This document shows positions 1 through 7,585 of a DNA stretch of 64,000 nt, piece by piece; position 1 is the stretch's first letter, and each line of letters opens with the position of its first letter. The notes under the pieces are model-generated. The model did not search any database. It was not told the DNA's origin and saw only the letters and a program-made list of their open reading frames with translations. The translations under genes and the position numbers were made by a program. The stretch is from Microbispora catharanthi. Its GTDB lineage: Bacteria > Actinomycetota > Actinomycetes > Streptosporangiales > Streptosporangiaceae. The stretch is taken from assembly GCF_006334915.2 (NCBI RefSeq), contig NZ_VDMA02000005.1, positions 1 through 64,000 of the forward strand, read 5' to 3'.

Positions 1-126
1 GCGGGCCACGGCCGACTCGGCCGTCCCCGCCTCGCCGACGACCTCGATGTCGTCCTCGGCGTCCAGCAACGCCGCCACACCACGCCGCACGACCTCGTGG
101 TCGTCCACCAGGAACACCCGAATCAT
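1..126 (-). CDS. NarL/FixJ-type response regulator, N-terminal end only
   Basis: Reading leftwards from the ATG at 126 gives about 42 residues of a receiver domain: a beta strand MIRVFLVDD with the acidic pair that binds Mg2+, then [24 protein letters not shown], written here as the usual alpha1/beta2 of NarL-type receivers (residues 10-33). The phosphorylated Asp and the LuxR helix-turn-helix lie outside the window. It faces the same way as adhE and starts 51 bases beyond the adhE stop. A DosR/DevR-like regulator next to a fermentative alcohol dehydrogenase would suit oxygen or redox control, but that link is inference. The receiver family is clear; the exact subfamily is not. Confidence 0.85.
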   Translation of the reverse strand, partial: MIRVFLVDDHEVVRRGVAALLDAEDDIEVVGEAGTAESAVAR

Positions 127-176
127 GCCTCATAAGGTAAACCCTCGCGGTGTACGCACACACCGGAGACGGACGG

Positions 177-2813
177 CTACTCCGAGGAACGCCCGTAGTA
201 GGCGGCCCGCATCAGCGCCTGCATGTCCTCCAGCATCGGCATCCGGGGATTGGCCGGCGCGCACTGGTCCTCGTACGCGTTGAGCGCCTGCTGTGGGAGT
301 GCGTCGACGAACGCCTTCTCGTCGACGCCGATGTCCTGGAAGGACCGCTCGATCCCGACCGCGTCGCGCAGACGCTCGACGGCCGCGGCGAGCGATTCGA
401 CCCCGTCGGCCGGCGTGGCCGCGGGCAGGCCCAGCATCTGGGCGATCTCCTGGAACCGCTCGGGGGCGCGGTAGTCCTCATACTTGGGCCAGCCGGACAG
501 CTTCGACGGGACGGTGCCGTTGTAGCGGATCACGTGCGGCAGCAGGATGGCGTTCGTGCGCCCGTGGGCCACGTGGAAGGTGGCGCCGAGCGTGTGGGAC
601 ATGGCGTGCACGATCCCGAGGAAGGCGTTGCCGAAGGCCATGCCGGCGATCGTGCCGGCGTTGTGCATCTTCTCCCTGGCCTCCGGGTCGGCGGCGCCGC
701 GGGTGACCGCGCGCTCCAGATACCGGAAGATGATCCTGATGGCGTGCAGGGCAGGGCCGTCGGTGAAGTCGTTGGCGTACACCGACACGTACGACTCGAT
801 GGCGTGGGTGAGGGCGTCGAAGCCGCTGTCGGCGGTGACCACCCGGGGCAGGTCGGCGGCGAGGACCGGGTCCACGATCGCGACGCTCGGGGTCAGCGCG
901 TAGTCGGCCAGCGGATACTTCTTGCCCGTCACGGTGTCGGTGATCACGGCGAACGGCGTGACCTCCGCGCCCGTGCCCGAGGTGGTCGGCACGCACACGA
1001 GGCGGGCGCGCTCGCCCAGGGCCGGGAAGCGGAAGGCGCGCTTGCGGACGTCGAAGAACTTCTCCTTCATGTCCGCGAAGACGACTTCGGGGTGCTCGTA
1101 GCGCAGCCACATGACCTTGGCCGCGTCCATCACCGAGCCGCCGCCGAGGGCGACGATGACGTCGGGCCGGAAGGCGCGCATGAGGTCGGCGCCCTTGTCG
1201 ACGGTCGCCACGCTCGGCTCGGGCTCCACGTCGTCGATGATCTGCAGGGCAACCCGCTCGCCGCGCCGCCGCAGCACGTCGACGACCCGGTCGACATACC
1301 CCAGCCGGGTCATCACGGCGTCGGTGACGATCGTGACGCGGTGCACGTCCGGCATGTCCGCCAGGTAGCGGATCGCGTTCGGCTCGAAGTAGATCTTCGG
1401 CGGGACCTTGAACCACTGCAGGTTGTTGTTGCGCCGCCCGATCCGCTTGACGTTGATCAGGTTGACGGCCGAGACGTTGTTCGACACCGAGTTGTGCCCG
1501 TAGCTGCCGCAGCCCAGGGTCAGCGAGGGCAGGAACGCGTTGTACATGTCGCCGATGCCACCCTGGGAGGCGGGCGCGTTCCAGATCACCCGTACGGCCT
1601 TCACCCGCGTGCCGTACGTCTCGGCGAGGGCGGCGTCCTCGGTGTGGATGACGGCGCTGTGCCCGAGGCCGTCGAACTCGACCATGCGCTCGGCGAGGAC
1701 CATGCCCTCCTCCCGGGTGCGGGCCCGCAGCACGGCGAGCACCGGGCACAGCTTCTCCCTGGTCAGCGGCTCGTTCGGGCCGACCTCGTCCACCGGGACG
1801 AGGATCAGGGAGGTGTCCGCCGGCACGGCGAACCCGGCCTGCTCGGCGATCCAGTGCGGAGTCCGCCCGACGACGTCGGGATTGAGCCTGGCCTCGGCGC
1901 AGGAGGCGCCGTGTGCCGTCACCCCGAACACGAACTCCTCCAGCTTCGCCTTCTCCTCCGGCGTGGCGACATGGGCGTGCAGCCGGGCGAACTCGCCCAG
2001 CGCGGCGTCGTAGATCTCCTCGTCGAGGATGACGGCCTGCTCGGAGGCGCAGATCATGCCGTTGTCGAACGTCTTGGACAGCACGACGTCGTGCACGGCC
2101 CGGCGCAGCTTGGCCGTCCGCTCGATGTAGGCGGGGACGTTGCCCGCCCCCACGCCCAGCGCCGGCTTGCCCGCCGAGTACGCGGCTCTCACCATGGCGT
2201 TACCGCCGGTGGCGAGGATGACCGACACGCCCTCGTGCCGCATCAGCGCGCCGGTCGCCTCCAGCGAGGGTTCCTCGATCCACTGGACGCAGTGCTCGGG
2301 CGCGCCGGCGGCGACGGCGGCGTCGCGGACGACCCTGGCGGCCTCGGCGCTGCAGCGCTGGGCCGCGGGGTGGAACGCGAACACGATGGGATTGCGGGTC
2401 TTCAACGCCAGCAGGGCCTTGAAGATCGTGGTCGAGGTGGGGTTGGTGACCGGCGTGACACCGCAGACCACCCCGACGGGATCGGCGATCTCGACGATGC
2501 CGTTGATCTCGTCGCGGGACACCACGCCGACCGTCTTGAGGTCGGCCATGCTGTGGGTCACGTGCTCGCAGGCGAAGATGTTCTTGACCGCCTTGTCCTC
2601 GAACAGGCCGCGGCCGGTCTCCCCGACCGCCAGGCGGGCGAGCGCGGCGTGCCGGTCCAGCGCGGCGACGGACGCCTTCTTGACGATGTGGTCGACCTGC
2701 TCCTGGGTGAAGGACTCGTACTCCGTCAGTGCCTTCAGCGCGCCGGTCACCAGCGTGTCGATCGCTGCGTGCACGTCGGCGGGCAGGGCGGCTCCGGTCG
2801 GGGAGTCGGTCAT
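177..2813 (-). CDS. adhE: bifunctional acetaldehyde-CoA / alcohol dehydrogenase AdhE
   Basis: 878-residue cytoplasmic enzyme that reduces acetyl-CoA to acetaldehyde and then to ethanol, recycling NADH. The N-terminal half is a CoA-acylating aldehyde dehydrogenase with the catalytic Cys in NGMICASEQ near residue 252. The C-terminal half is an iron-containing alcohol dehydrogenase with GGGSVMDAAK and the His-rich iron site HAMSHTLGATFHVAHG around residues 730-755. Length matches the family (about 870-890). The ATG at 2813 was chosen because GAGGTGA sits just upstream; an in-frame extension to 2921 has no good ribosome site and is not conserved-looking. It is single or first in its unit. AdhE marks fermentation or hypoxia in facultative bacteria and is unusual in mostly aerobic actinomycetes. 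Confidence 0.95.
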   Translation of the reverse strand: MTDSPTGAALPADVHAAIDTLVTGALKALTEYESFTQEQVDHIVKKASVAALDRHAALARLAVGETGRGLFEDKAVKNIFACEHVTHSMADLKTVGVVSRDEINGIVEIADPVGVVCGVTPVTNPTSTTIFKALLALKTRNPIVFAFHPAAQRCSAEAARVVRDAAVAAGAPEHCVQWIEEPSLEATGALMRHEGVSVILATGGNAMVRAAYSAGKPALGVGAGNVPAYIERTAKLRRAVHDVVLSKTFDNGMICASEQAVILDEEIYDAALGEFARLHAHVATPEEKAKLEEFVFGVTAHGASCAEARLNPDVVGRTPHWIAEQAGFAVPADTSLILVPVDEVGPNEPLTREKLCPVLAVLRARTREEGMVLAERMVEFDGLGHSAVIHTEDAALAETYGTRVKAVRVIWNAPASQGGIGDMYNAFLPSLTLGCGSYGHNSVSNNVSAVNLINVKRIGRRNNNLQWFKVPPKIYFEPNAIRYLADMPDVHRVTIVTDAVMTRLGYVDRVVDVLRRRGERVALQIIDDVEPEPSVATVDKGADLMRAFRPDVIVALGGGSVMDAAKVMWLRYEHPEVVFADMKEKFFDVRKRAFRFPALGERARLVCVPTTSGTGAEVTPFAVITDTVTGKKYPLADYALTPSVAIVDPVLAADLPRVVTADSGFDALTHAIESYVSVYANDFTDGPALHAIRIIFRYLERAVTRGAADPEAREKMHNAGTIAGMAFGNAFLGIVHAMSHTLGATFHVAHGRTNAILLPHVIRYNGTVPSKLSGWPKYEDYRAPERFQEIAQMLGLPAATPADGVESLAAAVERLRDAVGIERSFQDIGVDEKAFVDALPQQALNAYEDQCAPANPRMPMLEDMQALMRAAYYGRSSE

Positions 2814-2992
2814 CTGGATCACCTCGTGGGGCTCGGTCGGCCTGCTTGTCACCTTCATCCTTCTGATGCCGGCGCGCCCGCACCGCTGCGCAAGGGCCCC
2901 ACCCCCCAGGACCAAGGTCATCGATTCTGCGGTCGTCGGCCGGGCCCGGTCCCTCTCTCACCAAGGACGGCGACTACCGGGCCGTAGCCGCC

Positions 2993-3619
2993 TCACGTCT
3001 CCTCGGAGGTGCCGGCAGCCTTGCGGTGGCGGACTCGGAGGCGAGCCCACGTGATCAGCGCGATTTTCAGCACGATAAGCGCTACGGCGATGTCGACGGC
3101 GGCAGCGGTCCAGCGTGATTCCGCTATGACCGTGCCGGCCACGCCGACGTGCAGACCGATGAGCAGGGCCACGGCCAGCGCCAGGACCACAGTCTGGCGG
3201 CCAGACCGTAAAAGCCCTCGCCGCGACTTCGATGTCACTGCGCCGGTGTGCCGGAAGAGGGCGCCCGGGGTTTCCTGCCGCAGCCAGGTCACCGTCAATG
3301 GGTCCCGTCGGCTGAACCGCTCGAAGTCGCGGGTGACGATGTCGCGTATCTGAGTCAGGCCCTCCTCGTCGCGTGCGTCGATGCGCACCGTGAGGGTGTC
3401 TGCGTCGGCGGTCAGCGTACATTCGCCCCATCGTGTGAAGGTGACGGTTCCGCTGGTGTCCGACCACTCTGCGGCCACCCGCACCTCGCGGCGGGCCGCC
3501 GGTCCGTGCGGGTGTAGCCGGGCGGTGTGGCCGCCGCCCATGGCGGCCGCGTGCCTGCAGAACTGGGCGAGGTAGCGCCCGGCCCGTTCGGTCTGAATCT
3601 GAGCGTGCAAGGTTGGCAT
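2993..3619 (-). CDS. DUF2218 protein with C-terminal membrane segments
   Basis: 208 residues. The first ~105 match DUF2218, a small fold that in actinomycetes often occurs beside siderophore and redox genes: MPTLHAQIQTERAGRYLAQF, then a central strand series containing WGECTLTADADTL and a helix DEEGLTQIRDIVTRDFERF. The rest is basic and carries two hydrophobic stretches (TVVLALAVALLIGLHVGVAGTV and AAAVDIAVALIVLKIALI) that should span the membrane, so the DUF2218 part probably faces the cytoplasm. Most family members stop after the soluble domain. The ATG at 3619 was chosen over a much longer open frame because homology starts there. It follows the methyltransferase gene with a 73-base gap on the same strand. 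No specific function is known. Confidence 0.75.
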   Translation of the reverse strand: MPTLHAQIQTERAGRYLAQFCRHAAAMGGGHTARLHPHGPAARREVRVAAEWSDTSGTVTFTRWGECTLTADADTLTVRIDARDEEGLTQIRDIVTRDFERFSRRDPLTVTWLRQETPGALFRHTGAVTSKSRRGLLRSGRQTVVLALAVALLIGLHVGVAGTVIAESRWTAAAVDIAVALIVLKIALITWARLRVRHRKAAGTSEET

Positions 3620-3692
3620 CGGGGAACTTTCTCGCTCGTCTGTCGTGGAGGAATCCGGCTGATCGCGTGGGAGGTGCCGCAACGGGCGAGGA

Positions 3693-4340
3693 TCAGGTCC
3701 GGGTAAGGGCGATGAGCCACGCCGGGATGCCGTCCTCGTCGCTGAGGCTGTCGAGGGTGGTCTCCTCGATCGAGTCCACGCGCCAGTCTTCGGTGAAGCA
3801 GGCGGTGACGTCCTCGCGCACCAGGTGCCGCGGTCCCGAGTCGCTCTGCGGGCCGCGGAAGCACAGGACGAAGTAGCGGCCACCGGACGGCACCACCGCC
3901 CGCAGCCCCTGTAGGTAGGTGAGGCGGTCCTGTTCGTCGTCGATGACGTGGACCAGCAGCCCGCTGTCCAGCACGGTGTCGAAGGACTCCCCGAGCTCGG
4001 CCAGCCGCCTGACATCGTGACGGAGGAACCGGGCGTTCAGACCCCGCTCGCGTGCCTTGCGTTCCGCGGCGTCGATCGCGGCGCCGGCGATGTCGACGCC
4101 GGTGGCGTCGAGGCCGATGTCCGCGCACATCAGCACGTGTTCGCCGGTCCCGCAGCCGACGTCGAGGACTCGGCCGGAGATGGCGCCGGACGCGGCGAGA
4201 GCGAGGAACGCCGGCTGGGGGCGGCCGATGTCCCATCGCGGCCCACGAGCGTAGATCTCTTCCCAGTTCGGGTGCTCGGTGTCCAGGTCGGGTGTGGCGC
4301 CGGCGGCGTCGTGCTGCCGGCCGGTGGTCGCGTTGCGCAT
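3693..4340 (-). CDS. class I SAM-dependent methyltransferase
   Basis: 215 residues with the Rossmann methyltransferase signature: motif I VLDVGCGTGEH near residues 59-69, an acidic motif II in DATGVDIAG, and motif III-like FDTVLDSGLLVHVID. The N-terminal NWEEIYARGPRWDIGRPQPAF resembles the thiopurine/tellurite-resistance (TehB-like) and small-molecule methyltransferases of actinomycetes. The substrate cannot be read from sequence. It is divergent from the TetR gene at 4437 across a 96-base gap, so that repressor probably controls it and possibly the DUF2218 gene behind it. Confidence 0.85.
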   Translation of the reverse strand: MRNATTGRQHDAAGATPDLDTEHPNWEEIYARGPRWDIGRPQPAFLALAASGAISGRVLDVGCGTGEHVLMCADIGLDATGVDIAGAAIDAAERKARERGLNARFLRHDVRRLAELGESFDTVLDSGLLVHVIDDEQDRLTYLQGLRAVVPSGGRYFVLCFRGPQSDSGPRHLVREDVTACFTEDWRVDSIEETTLDSLSDEDGIPAWLIALTRT

Positions 4341-4415
4341 GGCGGGTATCCGTTCTTTCGCTCCGAGATGACCGCCCGCGGGTGTCGGGGAGGTCGTGGC
4401 GGGATCGAATTTATC

Positions 4416-4429
4416 GATACAGAGTGTCT
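4416..4429. promoter_or_regulatory. candidate TetR operator (imperfect dyad)
   Basis: GATACAGAGTGTCT forms a short imperfect dyad (ACA-gag-TGT core) in the gap between the divergent methyltransferase and TetR genes. It lies where an autoregulating TetR repressor would bind. The symmetry is weak, so this is only a candidate. Confidence 0.3.
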
Positions 4430-4436
4430 ACGACAG

Positions 4437-5066
4437 ATGCAGGGTGTCGCGCAAGAGGACAGCCTGTATGATCTGGACGTGCCCAAGCTGTGGACCGAGA
4501 CGATCGACGCGCATCGCGCAGCGGTTCGGGATGCCGCCTTGAACGCCATGGCGGCGCTGGTGGCTGAGCGCGGGCTGGTCTCGCTGACGATGTCGCAGAT
4601 CGCCGAACGCGCCGGCGTCGGGCGCGCGACGCTGTACAAGTACTTCCCCGACGCCCAGGCCGTCCTCACCGCGTGGCACGAACGCCAGATCGCCGCACAT
4701 CTCGACCGGCTCACCGCGGCGGCCGAGCCGGCCGAGCCGGCCGTCGTACGCCTGCGGGCCGCGCTGCGGACCTTCGCGGAGATCCAGCACCACTCGGCGC
4801 GCCACCATGGCGGTGAGCTCGCCGCACTGCTGCATCGCAGCGAACACGTCGACCGCGCACGGCGGCGGTTACAGGAGTTCGTGGAGAACCTGATCGCCGA
4901 GGCCGCCCAGGACGGGGACGTTCGTGACGACGTGGCCGCCGGGGAACTGGCCGGTTACTGCCTGCACGCCCTCACCGCGGCCGGCACGGTCGACAGCCAC
5001 GACGCGGTCCACCGCCTGGTCGCCGTCACCCTGGCCGGACTGGACACGCAGGCTCCTCGGCCGTGA
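4437..5066 (+). CDS. TetR/AcrR-family transcriptional regulator
   Basis: 209 residues from the ATG at 4437; a GTG at 4479 (VPKLWTETIDAHR) is an equally plausible start because many homologues begin with that motif. The N-terminal helix-turn-helix is clear: ALVAERGLVSLTMSQIAERAGVGRATLYKYFPDAQ, residues about 38-72, followed by an all-helical ligand-binding domain. It is divergent from the methyltransferase/DUF2218 unit, which is the classic layout for a local repressor. The ligand is unknown. Confidence 0.85.
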   Translation: MQGVAQEDSLYDLDVPKLWTETIDAHRAAVRDAALNAMAALVAERGLVSLTMSQIAERAGVGRATLYKYFPDAQAVLTAWHERQIAAHLDRLTAAAEPAEPAVVRLRAALRTFAEIQHHSARHHGGELAALLHRSEHVDRARRRLQEFVENLIAEAAQDGDVRDDVAAGELAGYCLHALTAAGTVDSHDAVHRLVAVTLAGLDTQAPRP

Positions 5067-5127
5067 TCCGTCGGGACAGCCGGGCGGCGGAAACGGCGAG
5101 TGCTCTCGTGGCGTAGGCGGGCGGGCC

Positions 5128-5358
5128 TCACTTCGGAGCGGTGCCGACGCTCCGCGACCCGACCGCGTGCGCGATGCGTTCCTGCTGCTCGATCCGCGCT
5201 CGCAGCCGCCCGAGGTCGTCGGCATCGACAGTGCGGAAGGCGCCTGCCATCTCGGCCGCACGGTCGAACGCGCGCTCGCGGGTCGCCCAGAGCCGTCCGG
5301 TATCACTCCGCAGGATCCGCCAACCAGGGTGGACATGGGATTCGGGGAGCGTGTTCAC
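5128..5358 (-). CDS. small conserved-looking protein of unknown function
   Basis: 76 residues from a GTG: begins with HPGWRILRSDTGRLWATRER (from about residue 10), an aromatic beta-type stretch, then a helix DDLGRLRARIEQQERIAH. Similar short proteins occur in many actinomycetes, but I know no function. It ends 61 bases from the TetR gene in convergent orientation. No clear ribosome site precedes the GTG; a TAGTGC hexamer seven bases upstream would fit a leaderless transcript. Composition (charged helix, few Arg/Pro runs) supports real coding. Confidence 0.6.
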   Translation of the reverse strand: MNTLPESHVHPGWRILRSDTGRLWATRERAFDRAAEMAGAFRTVDADDLGRLRARIEQQERIAHAVGSRSVGTAPK

Positions 5359-5619
5359 GGTGTAAGCACTATCTGGTCATGATCACGAATTGCCACGGGC
5401 AGGTGGAGTTTTCTCCCCCGGACGGCCTCAACGGCGCCCACGGGAGATAAATCCACACCGAGTAGAAGATCTCTATAACCGAACGGCCGAGCCTCTCGCG
5501 ATGTCCTCGCTCGAACGCCAGGGTCCCTGTCGCCCACCCGAGTCTCGAATCCCAGGCGCGAGAAGGTGAGAACTGGGATCACCGCCGCAATTGGATCGGG
5601 TCAGCCGCTGCGCGGCCTC
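5359..5619. other. intergenic stretch without a recognisable gene
   Basis: 261 bases between the small gene and the DoxX gene. It is less GC-rich than its neighbours around 5450-5480. A 75-codon open frame on the minus strand (5355-5582) has Arg-rich shadow-like composition and no ribosome site, so I do not call it. Confidence 0.5.
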
Positions 5620-6177
5620 TCATCTGAGGAACGGGTAGCGCCGGACCAGCGCCGTGTTCCCCCACCACCTGCCGAATCCGAGGGTGTCCCCGGCGTTCAC
5701 CAGGGCCAGTCCCACTATGACGAGTGCGTAGACGAGGCGATAGTCCATGAACGGGTTGTGCTCGGGCGGCAGCTCGGCCGCCCACATGAGAAGCAGCAGC
5801 AACCCGCCCAACACCGCCGCCAGGCGTAATCCGACCCCCAGGATCAGCGCCACGCCGATGCCCAGCAGGCCGAGCATGAACAGCCAGTCCGCCCACGCGT
5901 GCCCGGCCAGGGGAGAGAACACCGCACCCAGGGGCTTCCTCGCTGTGCCCTTGAGGTACCCCGTCGTCGGGCTCGCTCCCCCGACCCAGGCACGGTCGGC
6001 GGGAGTGCCGAACCCCCAGCCGAAGGTCTTGTCCAGGAACGCCCAGAGAAACACCCAGCCGATCGAGATCCGGGCCAGCGCCCAGATGTAGTCGCTCGGA
6101 CGAGTGGCCGCACCACCCGCACCGTGCTCGGCGACGTGGCCGGCCGCGGCGCCGCCCCTGTGTGCAGAACCGGCCAT
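5620..6177 (-). CDS. DoxX-family membrane protein
   Basis: 185 residues with four predicted membrane helices. An N-terminal cytoplasmic tail rich in Gly/Ala/His is followed by YIWALARISIGWVFLWAFLDKTFG, the DoxX signature helix, then WLFMLGLLGIGVALILGVGLRL, AAVLGGLLLLLMWAAELPP and LVYALVIVGLALVNAGDTLGFG. DoxX proteins occur in thiosulfate:quinone oxidoreductases and in membrane-associated oxidoreductase complexes that counter oxidative stress. The ATG at 6177 is preferred to two in-frame GTGs just upstream because AGGGG lies eight bases before it. It follows the rubrerythrin gene by about 56 bases on the same strand, so a shared redox role is plausible. Confidence 0.85.
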   Translation of the reverse strand: MAGSAHRGGAAAGHVAEHGAGGAATRPSDYIWALARISIGWVFLWAFLDKTFGWGFGTPADRAWVGGASPTTGYLKGTARKPLGAVFSPLAGHAWADWLFMLGLLGIGVALILGVGLRLAAVLGGLLLLLMWAAELPPEHNPFMDYRLVYALVIVGLALVNAGDTLGFGRWWGNTALVRRYPFLR

Positions 6178-6232
6178 CACCACCGCCCCTGAGGAGTGTT
6201 ACCGAGGAGTCCCGCCTCCACAGCGGGGAGTG

Positions 6233-7213
6233 TCAGCTCGACGTGGGGCACTGCTTGCCGAGCTTGGACACTTGACCGGAGAAGGCCTTCGCGTGCTTCA
6301 GCTCGTCTTTCGCGGTGCCGTTGAGCACATCCGCCGCCTCGGTGTCACCGGCCGCCGAGGCCTGGCGGGCGTAATCGGGATACATCTGCGTACCCTCGTA
6401 GGTCTCCCCCTTGATCGTCGCGCACAGGTTGGTCCCGGTGTCGCGCACCGCGCCGGCGAGATTCGCGTGCTCGGCGAAGTGCTCGGTGCGCTCGACGGCG
6501 GCCGTTCGATGGAACAGCCGGGCCAGTCTCGGTTGCCCGGTCTCCCGCGCCTTGTCTCCGTACAGCGTGTATTTGGCATAGGCGAAGGCCTCGCCCTTCA
6601 TCGCCGTCCGCAGGTTCTCCAGCGTCCGGGAGGAGGACACCTTGGGCGCACCGGCCTGGATTTCCACCGGCTTGGCCCGCACGTCGGTCGGGATCGTCGC
6701 CCCTGACGACGGATCGGTGATGGCCTTCTGCGCCTGGAGGAACTTCTCCCGGTGCTTCGCCTCGTCCTGGCCGACTTCTGAGAAGAGCCTGGCGGCCTCC
6801 TGGTCGCCGTCCGCCTTGGCCTGCTCGGCGAACTTCTTGTACATCGTCGTCGCCTCGTAGGACTCACCGCTGGTGCTGTCGCGTAGGTTCGCCGCGTTGT
6901 CGCCGACCTGGCCGATCAGCTTCGCCTGCTCGGTGAGGTGTTCACGCAGTTCCGTGTGCGCGGTGCGCCGGTACAGCGCGGCGACGTCGGGCAGGTTCTC
7001 CTTGTCGGCCTGCTTCGCGTACGCGCGGTAGGTCACGTTCGCCAACGCCTCGCCCTTCATGGAGTTGGTGACGTTGGTACGGGTGGACGGGTCTACATCG
7101 TCCGAATGAGGAGCGGACGCGGCCATCGCGCTCCCGGCTCCCGCAGAGAGAAGGGCGACCGTCCCCGCGGTCGTGAGACAGGATCTCCAGCAGACGAGAC
7201 CTCGGGTTCTCAT
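6233..7213 (-). CDS. exported protein with two rubrerythrin/ferritin-like domains
   Basis: 326 residues. A Sec signal peptide covers residues 1-33 (MRTRGLVCWRS... ending SAMA before ASA). Two tandem ferritin-like halves follow. The first has MKGEALANVTYRAYAKQA, SGESYEATTMYKKF and GQDEAKHREKF. The second has MKGEAFAYAKYTLYGDKA, IKGETYEGTQMYPDY and AKDELKHAKAF. Both halves keep the Glu/ExxH pattern of a diiron site. No rubredoxin Cys4 domain is present, so it is an erythrin-type protein rather than a classical rubrerythrin. Diiron peroxidase activity outside the membrane is a reasonable inference. The ATG at 7213 follows a G-rich ribosome site. Confidence 0.8.
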   Translation of the reverse strand: MRTRGLVCWRSCLTTAGTVALLSAGAGSAMAASAPHSDDVDPSTRTNVTNSMKGEALANVTYRAYAKQADKENLPDVAALYRRTAHTELREHLTEQAKLIGQVGDNAANLRDSTSGESYEATTMYKKFAEQAKADGDQEAARLFSEVGQDEAKHREKFLQAQKAITDPSSGATIPTDVRAKPVEIQAGAPKVSSSRTLENLRTAMKGEAFAYAKYTLYGDKARETGQPRLARLFHRTAAVERTEHFAEHANLAGAVRDTGTNLCATIKGETYEGTQMYPDYARQASAAGDTEAADVLNGTAKDELKHAKAFSGQVSKLGKQCPTSS

Positions 7214-7315
7214 GCGACCCCCCGATGGGCGTGCGGTGCGGCACAAGCAGAGTGGTTTCTTGCCCAGCCGCCGAAGTTCCGACGAATTGACGGGTTCTCT
7301 GACCGTGGTACCCCA

Positions 7316-7585
7316 ATGCGCCAGCCGAACCTCCCGAAGCACATTGGGCTAGGGCGGGATTGGGCAAAGTGGCAACGCCTCCGGCGGGGCCTCCGCCCGG
7401 GGGGATCGCCCGCGCACGGCGGACGGAAGCTCTACATCGCCGGCCACTTCGGCCTGTTCCAGGTCAAAGCGACGGACATCGCCATCAACCGCGGGACCAG
7501 CCTCATGGTGTGTGCCGATGCCTGCGAGTATTGCGCGGAGCGCGTGTTCACCGCCCTGCACCGGACAAGGCAGGAGGCCCTATGA
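7316..7585 (+). CDS. small protein coupled to the MFS exporter; function unknown
   Basis: 89 residues from ATG 7316. The N-terminal third is basic (MRQPNLPKHIGLGRDWAKWQ), and the rest reads KLYIAGHFGLFQVKATDIAI, then a CxxC pair in CADACEYCAERVF near the end. Its TGA overlaps the ATG of the MFS gene (ATGA at 7582-7585), so translation is probably coupled. I do not recognise the family. The CxxC could bind metal or serve in thiol redox. Initiation could be leaderless, since only a weak -35/-10 pair (TTGACG at 7287, TACCCC at 7309) lies directly in front. Confidence 0.5.
   Translation: MRQPNLPKHIGLGRDWAKWQRLRRGLRPGGSPAHGGRKLYIAGHFGLFQVKATDIAINRGTSLMVCADACEYCAERVFTALHRTRQEAL

Noticed and set aside
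150..2987. A 945-codon open frame on the plus strand opposite adhE
   Set aside because: It is the antisense of a clear adhE gene, with Arg/Gly/His-rich composition and no family match; long shadow frames are usual in high-GC DNA.
5355..5582. A 75-codon minus-strand frame between the small gene and the DoxX gene
   Set aside because: No ribosome site, shadow-like composition, and it overlaps the start region of the small gene.
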